Origin: Actinophytocola sp044466355
GTDB taxonomy: Bacteria; Actinomycetota; Actinomycetes; Mycobacteriales; Pseudonocardiaceae
DNA: 64,000 nucleotides
Reading direction: 5' to 3'
Assembly (NCBI RefSeq): GCF_044466355.1
Contig: NZ_JBITMQ010000004.1
Coordinates: 434,001 to 498,000, forward strand
Under the pieces are notes generated by a model that was not told the origin of the DNA, searched no databases, and saw nothing but the letters and a program-made list of their open reading frames with translations. A program made the position numbers and the translations under genes. Positions 27,734 to 35,533 of this stretch are shown one piece after another. How positions within the stretch are numbered: position 1 is the stretch's first letter; each line of letters begins with the position of its first letter.

Positions 27734-28609
27734 ATGAGAAGCGCCTTGCCACTCGCGGTGGCCGCGGTCGCCGTGCTGGCCGCGGGATGCGGCGGCGACA
27801 CGGGCGGCGACGCCGCGGCCGACGGCAAGATCGCGGTCGTCGCGTCCACCAACGTGTGGGGCAGCGTGGTCGAGGCGGTCGGTGGTGACAACGTGAGCGT
27901 TCGCTCCCTCATCAACGACTCGAAGGGCGATCCGCATTCCTATGCGGACAAGCCCGAGGACGCGACGCTCCTCACCGAGGCGAAGCTCGTCGTCTACAAC
28001 GGCGGCGGCTACGACGACTTCTTCACCAAGCTCGTCGACGCGGCGGGCGCGGACGCCAAGCAGGTCGTCGCCTACGACGTGTCCGGGCTGCCCGACGGTG
28101 AGAACGAGCACGTCTGGTACGACTTCGGCACCGCCAAGAAGGTCGCCGACAAGGTCGCCGCCGAGCTCGGCGCGATCGACCCGGACAACAAGACAACCTA
28201 CGAGGACAACGCGAAGGCGTTCGACGGCGAGCTCGACGAGCTGGCCGCCACGGCCGACGCGATCCCCGACGGCAAGGTCGTCGCGACCGAGCCCGTCGCC
28301 AAGTACCTGCTCGACGTCGCCGGCATGACCGACGCGACCCCGACGGACTTCTCCGAGGCCATCGAGGAGGAGACCGACCCGCCGGTGGCCGCCGTCGCCG
28401 ACACCATGGACCTCGTGTCCGGCAAGCAGGTCGTCGCGCTGGTCAACAACGAGCAGACCGAGACGAACGTGACCGACCAGCTGAACGACGCGGCGAAGAG
28501 CGCCGGGGTGCCGATCGTCAACGTGAGTGAGACGCTGCCACCGGGCGTGACCGACTACGTTGAGTGGATGACGAAGCAGGTGGACGCGTTGGCGGGCGCG
28601 GTGGCTTGA
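27734..28609 (+). CDS. Metal (Zn/Mn) ABC transporter substrate-binding lipoprotein
   Basis: 291 residues of the cluster A-I (ZnuA/TroA/AztC) type. A lipoprotein signal ends in the lipobox LAAGC (Cys about 19). Metal-ligand segments are visible: GDPHSYADKPEDA (His), NEHVWYDFGTA (His), and a later Glu/Asp-rich SEAIEEETDPPVAAVADT block. The long His-rich loop of ZnuA is absent. GGAGGG ribosome site. First gene of a three-gene operon with single-base overlaps, preceded by the Zur-like dyad. Confidence 0.9.
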   Translation: MRSALPLAVAAVAVLAAGCGGDTGGDAAADGKIAVVASTNVWGSVVEAVGGDNVSVRSLINDSKGDPHSYADKPEDATLLTEAKLVVYNGGGYDDFFTKLVDAAGADAKQVVAYDVSGLPDGENEHVWYDFGTAKKVADKVAAELGAIDPDNKTTYEDNAKAFDGELDELAATADAIPDGKVVATEPVAKYLLDVAGMTDATPTDFSEAIEEETDPPVAAVADTMDLVSGKQVVALVNNEQTETNVTDQLNDAAKSAGVPIVNVSETLPPGVTDYVEWMTKQVDALAGAVA

Positions 28610-29424
28610 TGGAAGAACACGTGCCCGCGATCTCGCTCCGGGACGCGACGCTCGCCTACGGCGACCGCGTCCTGTGGTCCGGGCTGAACCTCGACATCGA
28701 GCCGGGGGAGTTCGTGGCGGTGCTGGGCCCGAACGGGTCCGGCAAGACGAGCCTCCTCCGCGTGCTGCTCGGGTTGCGGCCGCTGACGTCGGGCACCGCG
28801 CGGATCGCGGGTGAGCCGCCGGGCCGCGGCAACAGGCGGATCGGGTACATCCCGCAGCAGCGGGCCATCGACGCCCCCGTCCGCGGCCGCGACCTGGTCG
28901 GGCTCGGCCTCGACGGGCACCGCTGGGGCACCGGGATCTCGCGCATCCGCGAGCGGCGGCAGCGGGTCGACCAGGCCATCGCCGAGGTCGGCGCCGAGGC
29001 GTTCGCGAAGGCGCCGATCTCGTTGCTGTCCGGCGGTGAGCAGCAGCGGCTGCGGGTGGCGCAGGCGTTGGTGAGCGACCCCGACGTGCTGCTGTGCGAC
29101 GAGCCGCTGTTGTCGCTCGACCTCGCGAACCAGCGCGTGGTCAGCTCGCTGATCGACCAGCGCCGCCGCGCCGCCGACACCGCCGTGCTGTTCGTCACGC
29201 ACGAGATCAACCCGGTACTGCCACTGGTCGACCGCGTTCTGTACCTCGTGGACGGTCGCTTCCGGGTCGGTCGCCCGGACGAGGTGATGAACTCGGGGAC
29301 ACTGTCCGAGCTGTACCGGACGAAGATCGACGTCGTGCGGGTGCGTGGGCAGATCCACGTGGTCGGCGCCCAGAGCGGGCTGTGCGAGGACCAGCCCCAC
29401 CACCTGCACGAGGAACCCGCCTGA
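28609..29424 (+). CDS. Metal ABC transporter ATP-binding protein
   Basis: 271 residues. Walker A GPNGSGKTS (about 41-49), Q-loop IPQQRAID, signature LSGGEQQRLRVAQAL, Walker B VLLCDEPLLSLD and the H-switch VTHEI are all intact. Its ATG overlaps the binding-protein TGA by one base (TGATG). It powers uptake of the metal presented by the upstream lipoprotein. A GTG twelve bases downstream could also start the protein. The unusual feature is a 30-residue C-terminal extension rich in His and Glu (DQPHHLHEEPA), which might bind metal. Confidence 0.93.
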   Translation: MEEHVPAISLRDATLAYGDRVLWSGLNLDIEPGEFVAVLGPNGSGKTSLLRVLLGLRPLTSGTARIAGEPPGRGNRRIGYIPQQRAIDAPVRGRDLVGLGLDGHRWGTGISRIRERRQRVDQAIAEVGAEAFAKAPISLLSGGEQQRLRVAQALVSDPDVLLCDEPLLSLDLANQRVVSSLIDQRRRAADTAVLFVTHEINPVLPLVDRVLYLVDGRFRVGRPDEVMNSGTLSELYRTKIDVVRVRGQIHVVGAQSGLCEDQPHHLHEEPA

Positions 29425-30299
29425 TGGACAAGTTCTTCGACTTCGAGCTGATGGGCAGGCTGCTCGGGCTGCCCTACGTACAGGCCGCGCTGGTGGCGGC
29501 GGGCATCCTCGGGTTGCTGGCCGGCGTGCTCGGCCCGTTGATCGTGAGCCGCAACATGGCGTTCGCGGTGCACGGGACCAGCGAACTGTCGTTCACGGGC
29601 GGCGCCGCGGCTCTGCTGCTGGGCATCAACGTCGGTCATGGCGCACTCGCGGGGGCCGTGATCGCCGCGCTGGTGCTCGGCCTGCTGTCGCGGCGCAGCT
29701 CCGAACACGACTCGGTGATCGGTGCCGTGCTGTCGTTCGGGCTCGGTGTCGGCGTCCTGCTGCTGTGGTTCTACCCGGGACGCGCGAACAGCAAGTTCGG
29801 GTTGCTCGTCGGGCAGATCGTCGGCGTGGACTTCGCGTCGATCGCGCTGCTGTCGGTGAGCGGGATCCTGGTCATGCTGGTGCTGCTGGTGATCTACCGG
29901 CCGCTGCTGTTCTCGTCGGTGGACCCGGACGTGGCGAAGGCGCGCGGGGTGCCGGTCGGCGGGTTGTCGGTGGTGTTCGCGGTACTGGTCGGCGTCGCGA
30001 CGGCGCTGGGCGTGCAGACGGTGGGCGCACTGCTCGTGCTGGCGCTGATGATCACCCCGGCGGCCGCCGCGGCCCGGGTGACGGCGAGCCCGTTGCGGGC
30101 GACGGTGCTGGCGGTGGTGTTCGCGGAGGCGGCCGCGCTGGGCGGGTTCATCCTGTCGCTGGCGCCGGGGGCACCGGTGAGCGCGTTCGTCACGGCGATC
30201 TCGTTCCTGATCTACCTGGTGTGCTGGACGATCAGCCGGGTGCGGGGCCGGTCGGCGCGAGGGGCCGCGGTGGTCGCGGTGCCGGTACCTGCCCGGTGA
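29424..30299 (+). CDS. Metal ABC transporter permease (ZnuB-type)
   Basis: 291 residues with about eight hydrophobic helices. The family pieces are VSRNMAFAVHGTSELSFTG (the M-A-F-x-x-H-G loop), GANSKFGLLVG-like loop (here RANSKFGLLVGQ), and LMITPAAAAARVT near the end. It overlaps the ATPase stop by one base. With the two upstream genes it forms a complete importer. After it, 108 bases without a gene lead to a convergent hypothetical gene. Confidence 0.92.
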   Translation: MDKFFDFELMGRLLGLPYVQAALVAAGILGLLAGVLGPLIVSRNMAFAVHGTSELSFTGGAAALLLGINVGHGALAGAVIAALVLGLLSRRSSEHDSVIGAVLSFGLGVGVLLLWFYPGRANSKFGLLVGQIVGVDFASIALLSVSGILVMLVLLVIYRPLLFSSVDPDVAKARGVPVGGLSVVFAVLVGVATALGVQTVGALLVLALMITPAAAAARVTASPLRATVLAVVFAEAAALGGFILSLAPGAPVSAFVTAISFLIYLVCWTISRVRGRSARGAAVVAVPVPAR

Positions 30300-30407
30300 A
30301 CCCGGTGGCGCAGCCGGACGTGCTGAGCGAGATGACGGTGGCGTCGGTGGCCGCGCGGCCTGCCCGGCTTCCGCGCTGACGACTGACGCGGTTGTCGGGG
30401 GACGGTC

Positions 30408-30893
30408 TCAGGGCTTGGCTTGCTCGTTCTGGGTCGTTTCGTGGAGCGCCTGCTCTTGCCGGTTGGTCTGTTCGTGCAGCCAGTCCCGCCAGGACGGCCC
30501 GCGCTCCTGCCCTGTGACCAATATCGTGTACGGGGACATGTCGTTGTAGTCACGCAGCAACGTGTACCCCGCAGTCTCCAGGATGTCGGCGACCGCGTCG
30601 TGCATGATCTTCGAAACGGTACCTGAATAGCGGATGGCCGGATGGTCTCGGTGCCCCGCGCTCAGCGCGTCCGTGGCGGCGGAGCGCAGCATGAAGTGCG
30701 TCGTCCAGTCGACGATCACACCGCCGCTCTCATCGTCGAGCGGATCGACCTCCACCAGCACGCCGGTGCCGAGCGTTGCGCTCTCCGCCACAATTGGTAG
30801 CCCGGCGGCGCTCAGGTCGTCCCGGACGTTCGCCGCGAGAGTGTGGCGACGCCTCAGGACCTCGTCATCGGCGAGATCTGGTTGCCATGTCAT
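30408..30893 (-). CDS. Hypothetical protein
   Basis: 161 residues, soluble, with no known domain recognised. It begins MTWQPDLADDEVLRRRHTLAANV; the middle contains VIVDWTTHF and a predicted helix; the C-terminal 30 residues are Gln/Glu/Asn-rich (EQTNRQEQALHETTQNEQ), probably a disordered or helical tail. The local base composition is lower in GC than flanking genes, which hints at acquired DNA. ATG start. It faces away from the DUF445 gene. Confidence 0.6.
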   Translation of the reverse strand: MTWQPDLADDEVLRRRHTLAANVRDDLSAAGLPIVAESATLGTGVLVEVDPLDDESGGVIVDWTTHFMLRSAATDALSAGHRDHPAIRYSGTVSKIMHDAVADILETAGYTLLRDYNDMSPYTILVTGQERGPSWRDWLHEQTNRQEQALHETTQNEQAKP

Positions 30894-30985
30894 GTGGGAA
30901 TGATGGTGGAACCAGCGGGAGCGGGCTTCGTCAGGTCGCCGCGGATTCGCACGTCGGTGGCCGAGTCGGCGATACTTGCGCTCTT

Positions 30986-32182
30986 ATGGTCGACGACTTC
31001 CTCGCGCACTGGCAGGTGTACCTGTCCATGCCCGTGATCGCGGCGGTCATCGGCTACCTCACCAAGCGCGCGGCCATCGAGATGATGTTCCGGCCGCTCG
31101 ACTTCGTCGGCATCCCGCCTTACCTCGGCTGGCAGGGCGTCGTGCCGCGCAACTCCGAGCGCATGATCGCGGTCGCGGCCGAGTTGCTCACCGCCAAGCT
31201 CGTCGACCCCCAGGAGATCTTCCGGCGGCTCGACCCGGCGCGGCTGGCCAAGGAACTCGAACTGCCGCTCATGCTGGCCGCCGACGAGATCACCCGCGAC
31301 GTCATGGCCAGGCACGGTCTGTGGCAGAAGCTGCCGCCCATCGCGCAGGAGATGGTGATCAAGCGCGTTCAGGCCGGGATCCCCGACCTCGTCGCGCGGA
31401 TCATGACCGCGCTCAGCGACAACATCGGCGACGTCCTCGACATCAAGCAGGTCGCGGTGAACGCCTTGCACCGCGACAAACGCCTGCTGCTCAAGCTGAT
31501 CCGTGACATCTCCCGCCCCGAGATGGCCTTCATCGCGCGCTGCGGTGTCTACTTCGGATTCGTCCTCGGGCTCGTGCAGACCGTCGTCTGGGCGTTGACC
31601 AAGGACCCCATCGTGATGCCGCTCTTCGGTGCCGTGATCGGCTGGTGCACCGACTGGCTCGCGATCAAGCTCGTGTTCTTCCCGCGCGAGCGCAGGAAGA
31701 TCCTCGGTGTGTCACTGCAGGGCGTGTTCCAGCGCAGGCGCGACGAGGTGGCGAAGCAGTACGCGGCGGTCGTCGCCCGCGACGTGATGACCCTGCCGAA
31801 CCTCGTCGACGGCGTGCTCAACGGGCCGCGTGCCGACCGGTTGCGCGCCATGGTGCGGGACGTCGTCGAGCACGCCATCGACGAGCAGGCCGGGCTCGCG
31901 CGACCACTCGTCGGCGCGAGCCGCTTCGCCGAGCTGAGGAAGGCGGCCGCCGACCGCGCCGTCCGATACCTGCCGACGACGATGCTGACCGCGGAGCGCT
32001 ACGCGACCGAGGCCCTCGACATCCGCGACACCATCGCGACCAAGATGCGCAGACTGACACGGATCGAGTACGAGGCGCTCCTGCGGCCCGCCTTCCGGCA
32101 GGACGAGTGGAAGCTGATCGCGGTCGGCGCCGTGATCGGCGCGATCATCGGCGAACTGCAGGTTTTGCTTTTCCTGCACTAG
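30986..32182 (+). CDS. DUF445-family membrane protein
   Basis: 398 residues. DUF445 proteins have N- and C-terminal membrane helices around a long helical soluble region. Here the N-terminal helix is SMPVIAAVIGYLTKRAAIEMMFRP (about 10-33), a paired central hydrophobic segment lies near 190-230 (GVYFGFVLGLVQTVVWAL, then GAVIGWCTDWLAIKLVFFPRER, a repeat of the N-terminal TKRAAIEMMFRP pattern), and the C-terminal helix is LIAVGAVIGAIIGELQVLLFL. The role is unknown; structural relatives have been linked to membrane organisation. Its last 38 bases overlap the convergent HxlR gene. Confidence 0.88.
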   Translation: MVDDFLAHWQVYLSMPVIAAVIGYLTKRAAIEMMFRPLDFVGIPPYLGWQGVVPRNSERMIAVAAELLTAKLVDPQEIFRRLDPARLAKELELPLMLAADEITRDVMARHGLWQKLPPIAQEMVIKRVQAGIPDLVARIMTALSDNIGDVLDIKQVAVNALHRDKRLLLKLIRDISRPEMAFIARCGVYFGFVLGLVQTVVWALTKDPIVMPLFGAVIGWCTDWLAIKLVFFPRERRKILGVSLQGVFQRRRDEVAKQYAAVVARDVMTLPNLVDGVLNGPRADRLRAMVRDVVEHAIDEQAGLARPLVGASRFAELRKAAADRAVRYLPTTMLTAERYATEALDIRDTIATKMRRLTRIEYEALLRPAFRQDEWKLIAVGAVIGAIIGELQVLLFLH

Positions 32183-32537
32183 CTTTCCGGTCGTACTCGG
32201 CGCGGGCCCGCTCGACCTGGTCGAGGTTCGACGACCACTCGGACAGCGCGGCGAACAACGGCCCGAGGCTGCGTCCGAGGTCGCTGATCTCGTACTCGAC
32301 GCGGGGCGGCACCTCGGCGTGGTAGCTGCGGACGACCAGCCCGTCCCGCTCCAACTGCCGCAGCCGCTGCGTCAGCACCTTCGGCGTGATCGTCGTGATG
32401 CGGCGGGACAGCTCGACGAACCGCTGCCGTCCGTACTCGTTGAGCGCCCACAGGATCGGCGTGGTCCACCGGCTGAAGACGACGTCGACCACCGGCGCGA
32501 TCGGGCAGGCCAGCTCGGGTGGGGTGTCCTCGGTCAC
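32145..32537 (-). CDS. HxlR-family transcriptional regulator
   Basis: 130 residues, winged helix. CPIAPVVDVVFSRWTTPILWALNEYGRQRFVELSRRI, then TPKVLTQRLRQLERDGLVVR and the wing EVPPRVEYEISDLGRSL are the HxlR signature; the N-terminal Cys is the residue used for aldehyde or redox sensing in some members. GTG start. It is divergent from a broken NmrA-like gene, the classic layout for HxlR control of an NAD(P)-binding oxidoreductase. Its 3' end runs into the DUF445 coding sequence. Confidence 0.92.
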   Translation of the reverse strand: MTEDTPPELACPIAPVVDVVFSRWTTPILWALNEYGRQRFVELSRRITTITPKVLTQRLRQLERDGLVVRSYHAEVPPRVEYEISDLGRSLGPLFAALSEWSSNLDQVERARAEYDRKASAGKAKPAVRR

Positions 32538-32555
32538 GATCCCAGTACTTTCCTC

Positions 32556-32565
32556 TAGGTACCTA
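32556..32565. promoter_or_regulatory. HxlR-type operator palindrome
   Basis: A perfect palindrome TAGGTACCTA sits in the 56-base gap between the divergent HxlR and NmrA-like genes. It is flanked by AGTACTTTCC and ACTATC; similar GTAC-centred dyads are bound by HxlR-type regulators. Confidence 0.5.
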
Positions 32566-32593
32566 CTATCTCCCGAATAGTAGCGTCGTTCGC

Positions 32594-33399
32594 ATGATCG
32601 TTGTCACAGGAGCTACAGGCAATGTCGGACAGCCGCTGGTGCGGGCACTCGTGGCGGCGGGCGAGCAGGTGACGGCGGTGTCTCGCCGGGCGGTGGACGT
32701 GCCGGGCGCGACGGTTGTCGCCGCGGACCTCGCCGCACCTTCGTCTCTGCGCCCGGCACTGGCAGGCGCGGACGTCGTCTTCCTGCTCACCGCCGGAAAC
32801 CTCCTCGGCACGGATCTCGCACCCGTGCTGACGGAGATCCGGTCGAACGGCGTGGACCGGGTGGTGCTGCTGTCGTCGCAGGGCGTCGGCACCGGGCACC
32901 ACCCGCCCGCGATCGAGGACGCGGTACGCGCGTCGGGTCTGCGGTGGACGATCCTCGACCGGGCGGCTTCCACTCGAACGCGTTGCAGTGGGCGGAATCC
33001 GCGCGTGCCCGCCGGGAGATCGCGGCCCCGTTCGGTGACGTGGCGCTGCCGACCATCGACCCGGCCGACATCGCGGACGTGGCGGCGGTCGTGCTGCGCG
33101 ACCCGGCACACGCGGGGAAGGTCTACGAACTCACCGGCCCCGAACCGATCTCACCCCGCGCCCAGGCCGCGGCGATCGCCGACGCGGTGGGCGAGCCGGT
33201 GCGCTTCGTGGAACTGACCCGCGCCGAGGCGAAGGCCGCGATGCTGGGTTTCATGCCGGAGCCGGTGGCCGACAGCACGCTGGACATCCTGTCGTCACCG
33301 GCGATGCGGCAGGTCAGCCCGGTGGTCGAGGAACTGCTCGGCCGCCGTGGCCGGTTGTTCGCGGAGTGGGCCGCGAACAACGCGGCGGCGTTCAAGTAG
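32594..33399 (+). pseudogene. NmrA-like NAD(P)-binding oxidoreductase, broken by a one-base frameshift
   Basis: The frame from ATG at 32594 reads a typical NmrA/atypical SDR: MIVVTGATGNVGQPLVRAL, VVAADLAAPSSLRPALAGADVVFLLTA, then RWTIL (about residue 121). After that it shifts to nonsense. The expected continuation (RPGGFHSNALQWAES and onward to AANNAAAFK) lies in the +1-base frame from 32956 to the stop at 33399. Adding one C near 32955 restores an uninterrupted protein of 268 residues, the normal length. Either a real pseudogene or a sequencing error in a CTCGACCGGGCGG stretch. The promoter and ribosome region looks intact. Confidence 0.85.
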
Positions 33400-33400
33400 C

Positions 33401-33976
33401 TCAGCGGACGACGTCGTAGACCAGCTTCTGGGTGCCGTTGGAGTAGGTCTCGCTCTCGACGACCTTCAGCATGGTCTTGTCGACGTCGGAGCCGCTGAAC
33501 AGGCGCTTGCCCGCGCCGAGCAGGACGGGGAAGACCAGCAGGTGGTAGCGGTCGATCAGGCCGGCGTCGGACAGGTTGCGGTTCAGGGTGGCACTGCCGT
33601 GCACGATGATCGGTCCGCCGTCGGTCTCCTTCAGCGCCGCGACGTCGTCCAGGGTGCGCAGGATCGTGATGTCACCCCAGTTGTCGACGAGGTCGGCGTC
33701 CTGGAGCGTCGTCGACACGACGTACTTGGGCATCGTCAGGTAGTGCGGGAACTCCTCGGTCATCGTCGGCCACACCGGGCTGAACGCCTCGTAGCTGACC
33801 CGCCCCATCATCATCGCGGCGGCCTGCTCCTGCTCACGGCCCTTCAGCTCGTAGGCGGCCGGGTCGAACTCGATGTCCTTGAACGTCCATCCCGAGCTGC
33901 GGTGCCCCGCCTCCCCGCCGGGAGCCTCGACAACGCCGTCCAGAGAGACGAAGGCGGTGGTGATCAGGGTGCGCAT
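33401..33976 (-). CDS. Dihydrofolate-reductase-family (RibD C-terminal-like) protein
   Basis: 191 residues. Starts MRTLITTAFVSLDGVVEAPGG, the standard opening of the small RibD_C/YyaP-like reductases, and has MMMGRVSYEAF and a C-terminal half with HGSATLNRNLSDAGLIDRYHLLVFPVLLGAGKRLF. These are NADPH-binding reductases of unknown substrate; they are not FolA. ATG at 33976 with an AGGAGAAGCC ribosome site. It ends one base from the convergent NmrA-like pseudogene. Confidence 0.9.
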   Translation of the reverse strand: MRTLITTAFVSLDGVVEAPGGEAGHRSSGWTFKDIEFDPAAYELKGREQEQAAAMMMGRVSYEAFSPVWPTMTEEFPHYLTMPKYVVSTTLQDADLVDNWGDITILRTLDDVAALKETDGGPIIVHGSATLNRNLSDAGLIDRYHLLVFPVLLGAGKRLFSGSDVDKTMLKVVESETYSNGTQKLVYDVVR

Positions 33977-34115
33977 GGCTTCTCCTCGTGGTGGTCGATC
34001 TCCGTGTTCACCAGTGCGTCGGACGAGGCTAAGCCACTTCGACACGACGACCCAGAAATTTTGTGCGCGTCGCTCCGCCCAGATCGTTGACGGTCGAACC
34101 AACCACCCAAGCAGG

Positions 34116-34526
34116 TTAAGGCCGCACCAACTGAAGACCCGGGAGTGACTCGAAGTGTCTTGTGTTGTTGGTCATCAGGGGCGCGCCGTAGTGCACGGCC
34201 GTGGCGCAGATCCAGAGATCGTTGCTGTGAGCCGAGTGGCCAAGGGGTAGACCTCGCTTCTTGGCCTCGTGCTTGAGATCTCCCCACAGATTAGCCAGTT
34301 CGAGCGCGTACGGAGCGATGACGTATGGGCGCATCGCCGCGCTCAGCTGTTCCAGGCGTTTCTGGCCCCAGTTCGCGTTGCGCGCGCCGAATCGCACCTC
34401 TCCCACGGTCACGAACGAGAGAACGGGAGTCGTGTTCCGAAGAGCGTCGATGAAGCCGTCAGGAACGGAGCGGTTCTGCCACAGACAGGAGAAGATGTCC
34501 GTGTCGACGATGATGTAGCGGCTCAT
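34116..34526 (-). CDS. PIN-domain ribonuclease, VapC-like toxin candidate
   Basis: 136 residues, the size of VapC toxins. The acidic PIN residues are visible: Asp in IIVDTDIFS (about 8, 10), Glu in VGEVRFGA (about 43), Asp in SNDLWICATAVHYG (about 102) and Asn/Thr in MTNNTRHFESLPGL. VapC enzymes cut tRNA or rRNA. The ATG overlaps the preceding 303-residue gene by 4 bases, so the two are translated together. No small VapB-type antitoxin (80-100 residues, AbrB or RHH) is present; the only candidate partner is the large upstream protein. GC content is clearly below the window average. Confidence 0.85.
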   Translation of the reverse strand: MSRYIIVDTDIFSCLWQNRSVPDGFIDALRNTTPVLSFVTVGEVRFGARNANWGQKRLEQLSAAMRPYVIAPYALELANLWGDLKHEAKKRGLPLGHSAHSNDLWICATAVHYGAPLMTNNTRHFESLPGLQLVRP

Positions 34527-35434
34527 TCGTCACCGCGAGCTGTCCGGATTGCCTGCAGGAAGAGGTCGAAGTCCTCCACCGGTTCGCCTCGGAGTTGGCC
34601 GACGTCGGACAGTGGGCTCACGTTCTGCTCTTTCGCCAGGTCGTCAAGCGACTTGGCGTCGGCGGTTTCGACGGTGGAAATGCTCGTCAGGTGCAGAACG
34701 CGGACGCCGACGCCGTCCGCGTCGAGTTCTGCCGTTCCTCTTGCCTCGACGAGCTGATCCAGGCGCTCGAACACCGCATCCTTGAGATCGATGTCGAAAT
34801 CGCACCACACGCTGTTGAGATTCGTGTCGATTCTGCATCGCAGCGACATGGGGTCGAAGTCACCCATGTGCAGGCGGCCGGTGATGATGGTGTCGGCGGC
34901 AACTGTGGAACGACGAATTCTCCGCAGACTGAACTGCGTCTCGGCGTCGAACGCGAAGTGGATGTGGTTGCCGCTGGAGAACTCGATCCGAGTCAGGTTT
35001 CCTCTTCCGATCCCCGCGCACAAGCTCACGAGGCCATTCAGAACAGTCCTGTTGAAATGCCTGCCGATGTCACCGCTGGGATGCGTACCGGTCTGCTGGA
35101 TCTCGTTCATGCCGGCGGTAAGTACGTTGAAGGACTCCGACAGCAGGTCGTCAGACGGTCCATCGAACGGTTGTACGCGTTCGATGGGCCGCTGCAGTTC
35201 GAGAACGGCTGACCCGTGCTGAAAGCCGGTGAAGTCCAGGCGAACCGCGTCGGCGATCTCCTGGGGGCGTCGTCCGGACTTCTGGCGACCCCCCGCGATG
35301 GAGAACGCGAGGCGTTCGAGCGTTGCCTGAAGAGTCGACGTGATACGCGTCAGTTCGGAGAGGGATATCCGGCCTGCTTCGGTGGCCGGGCCTATGGCGC
35401 GAACCGTAAGCCCGTTTTCGATGGGACTCGCCAT
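34523..35434 (-). CDS. Uncharacterised 303-aa protein in an operon with a PIN-domain protein
   Basis: 303 residues, soluble, with no signal or transmembrane segment. I recognise no named domain. Visible parts are an N-terminal GPATEAGRISLSELTRI followed by an amphipathic helix (TLQATLERLA), RRPQEIADAVRLDFTG and GSAVLELQRP (a beta section), a central helix region, and a beta-rich second half (RIDTNLNSVWCDFDIDL). The acidic tail ends FDLFLQAIRTARGDE. AGGAGG precedes the ATG. The gene is coupled by ATGA to the PIN gene and preceded by GTAAC half-sites. It may be an immunity/antitoxin or sensor partner (inference). Lower GC suggests transfer. Confidence 0.7.
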   Translation of the reverse strand: MASPIENGLTVRAIGPATEAGRISLSELTRITSTLQATLERLAFSIAGGRQKSGRRPQEIADAVRLDFTGFQHGSAVLELQRPIERVQPFDGPSDDLLSESFNVLTAGMNEIQQTGTHPSGDIGRHFNRTVLNGLVSLCAGIGRGNLTRIEFSSGNHIHFAFDAETQFSLRRIRRSTVAADTIITGRLHMGDFDPMSLRCRIDTNLNSVWCDFDIDLKDAVFERLDQLVEARGTAELDADGVGVRVLHLTSISTVETADAKSLDDLAKEQNVSPLSDVGQLRGEPVEDFDLFLQAIRTARGDE

Positions 35435-35471
35435 GGCACCTCCTCGTCCGTGCTCGACCCGGCATCTCAGG

Positions 35472-35526
35472 GTAACGACATCTATTCGTCCACGGCAGAG
35501 TTACCTGCCTCGTTACAGAAAGTAAC
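35472..35526. promoter_or_regulatory. Cluster of GTAAC/GTTAC half-sites before the 303-aa/PIN operon
   Basis: Four 5-base half-sites lie in the 99-base upstream gap: GTAAC 35472-35476, GTTAC 35500-35504, and the palindrome GTTAC-AGAAA-GTAAC at 35512-35526. This is the sort of repeated dyad seen in autoregulated toxin-antitoxin operons, and it differs from the GC-rich surroundings. Confidence 0.55.
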
Positions 35527-35533
35527 AGGGCGC

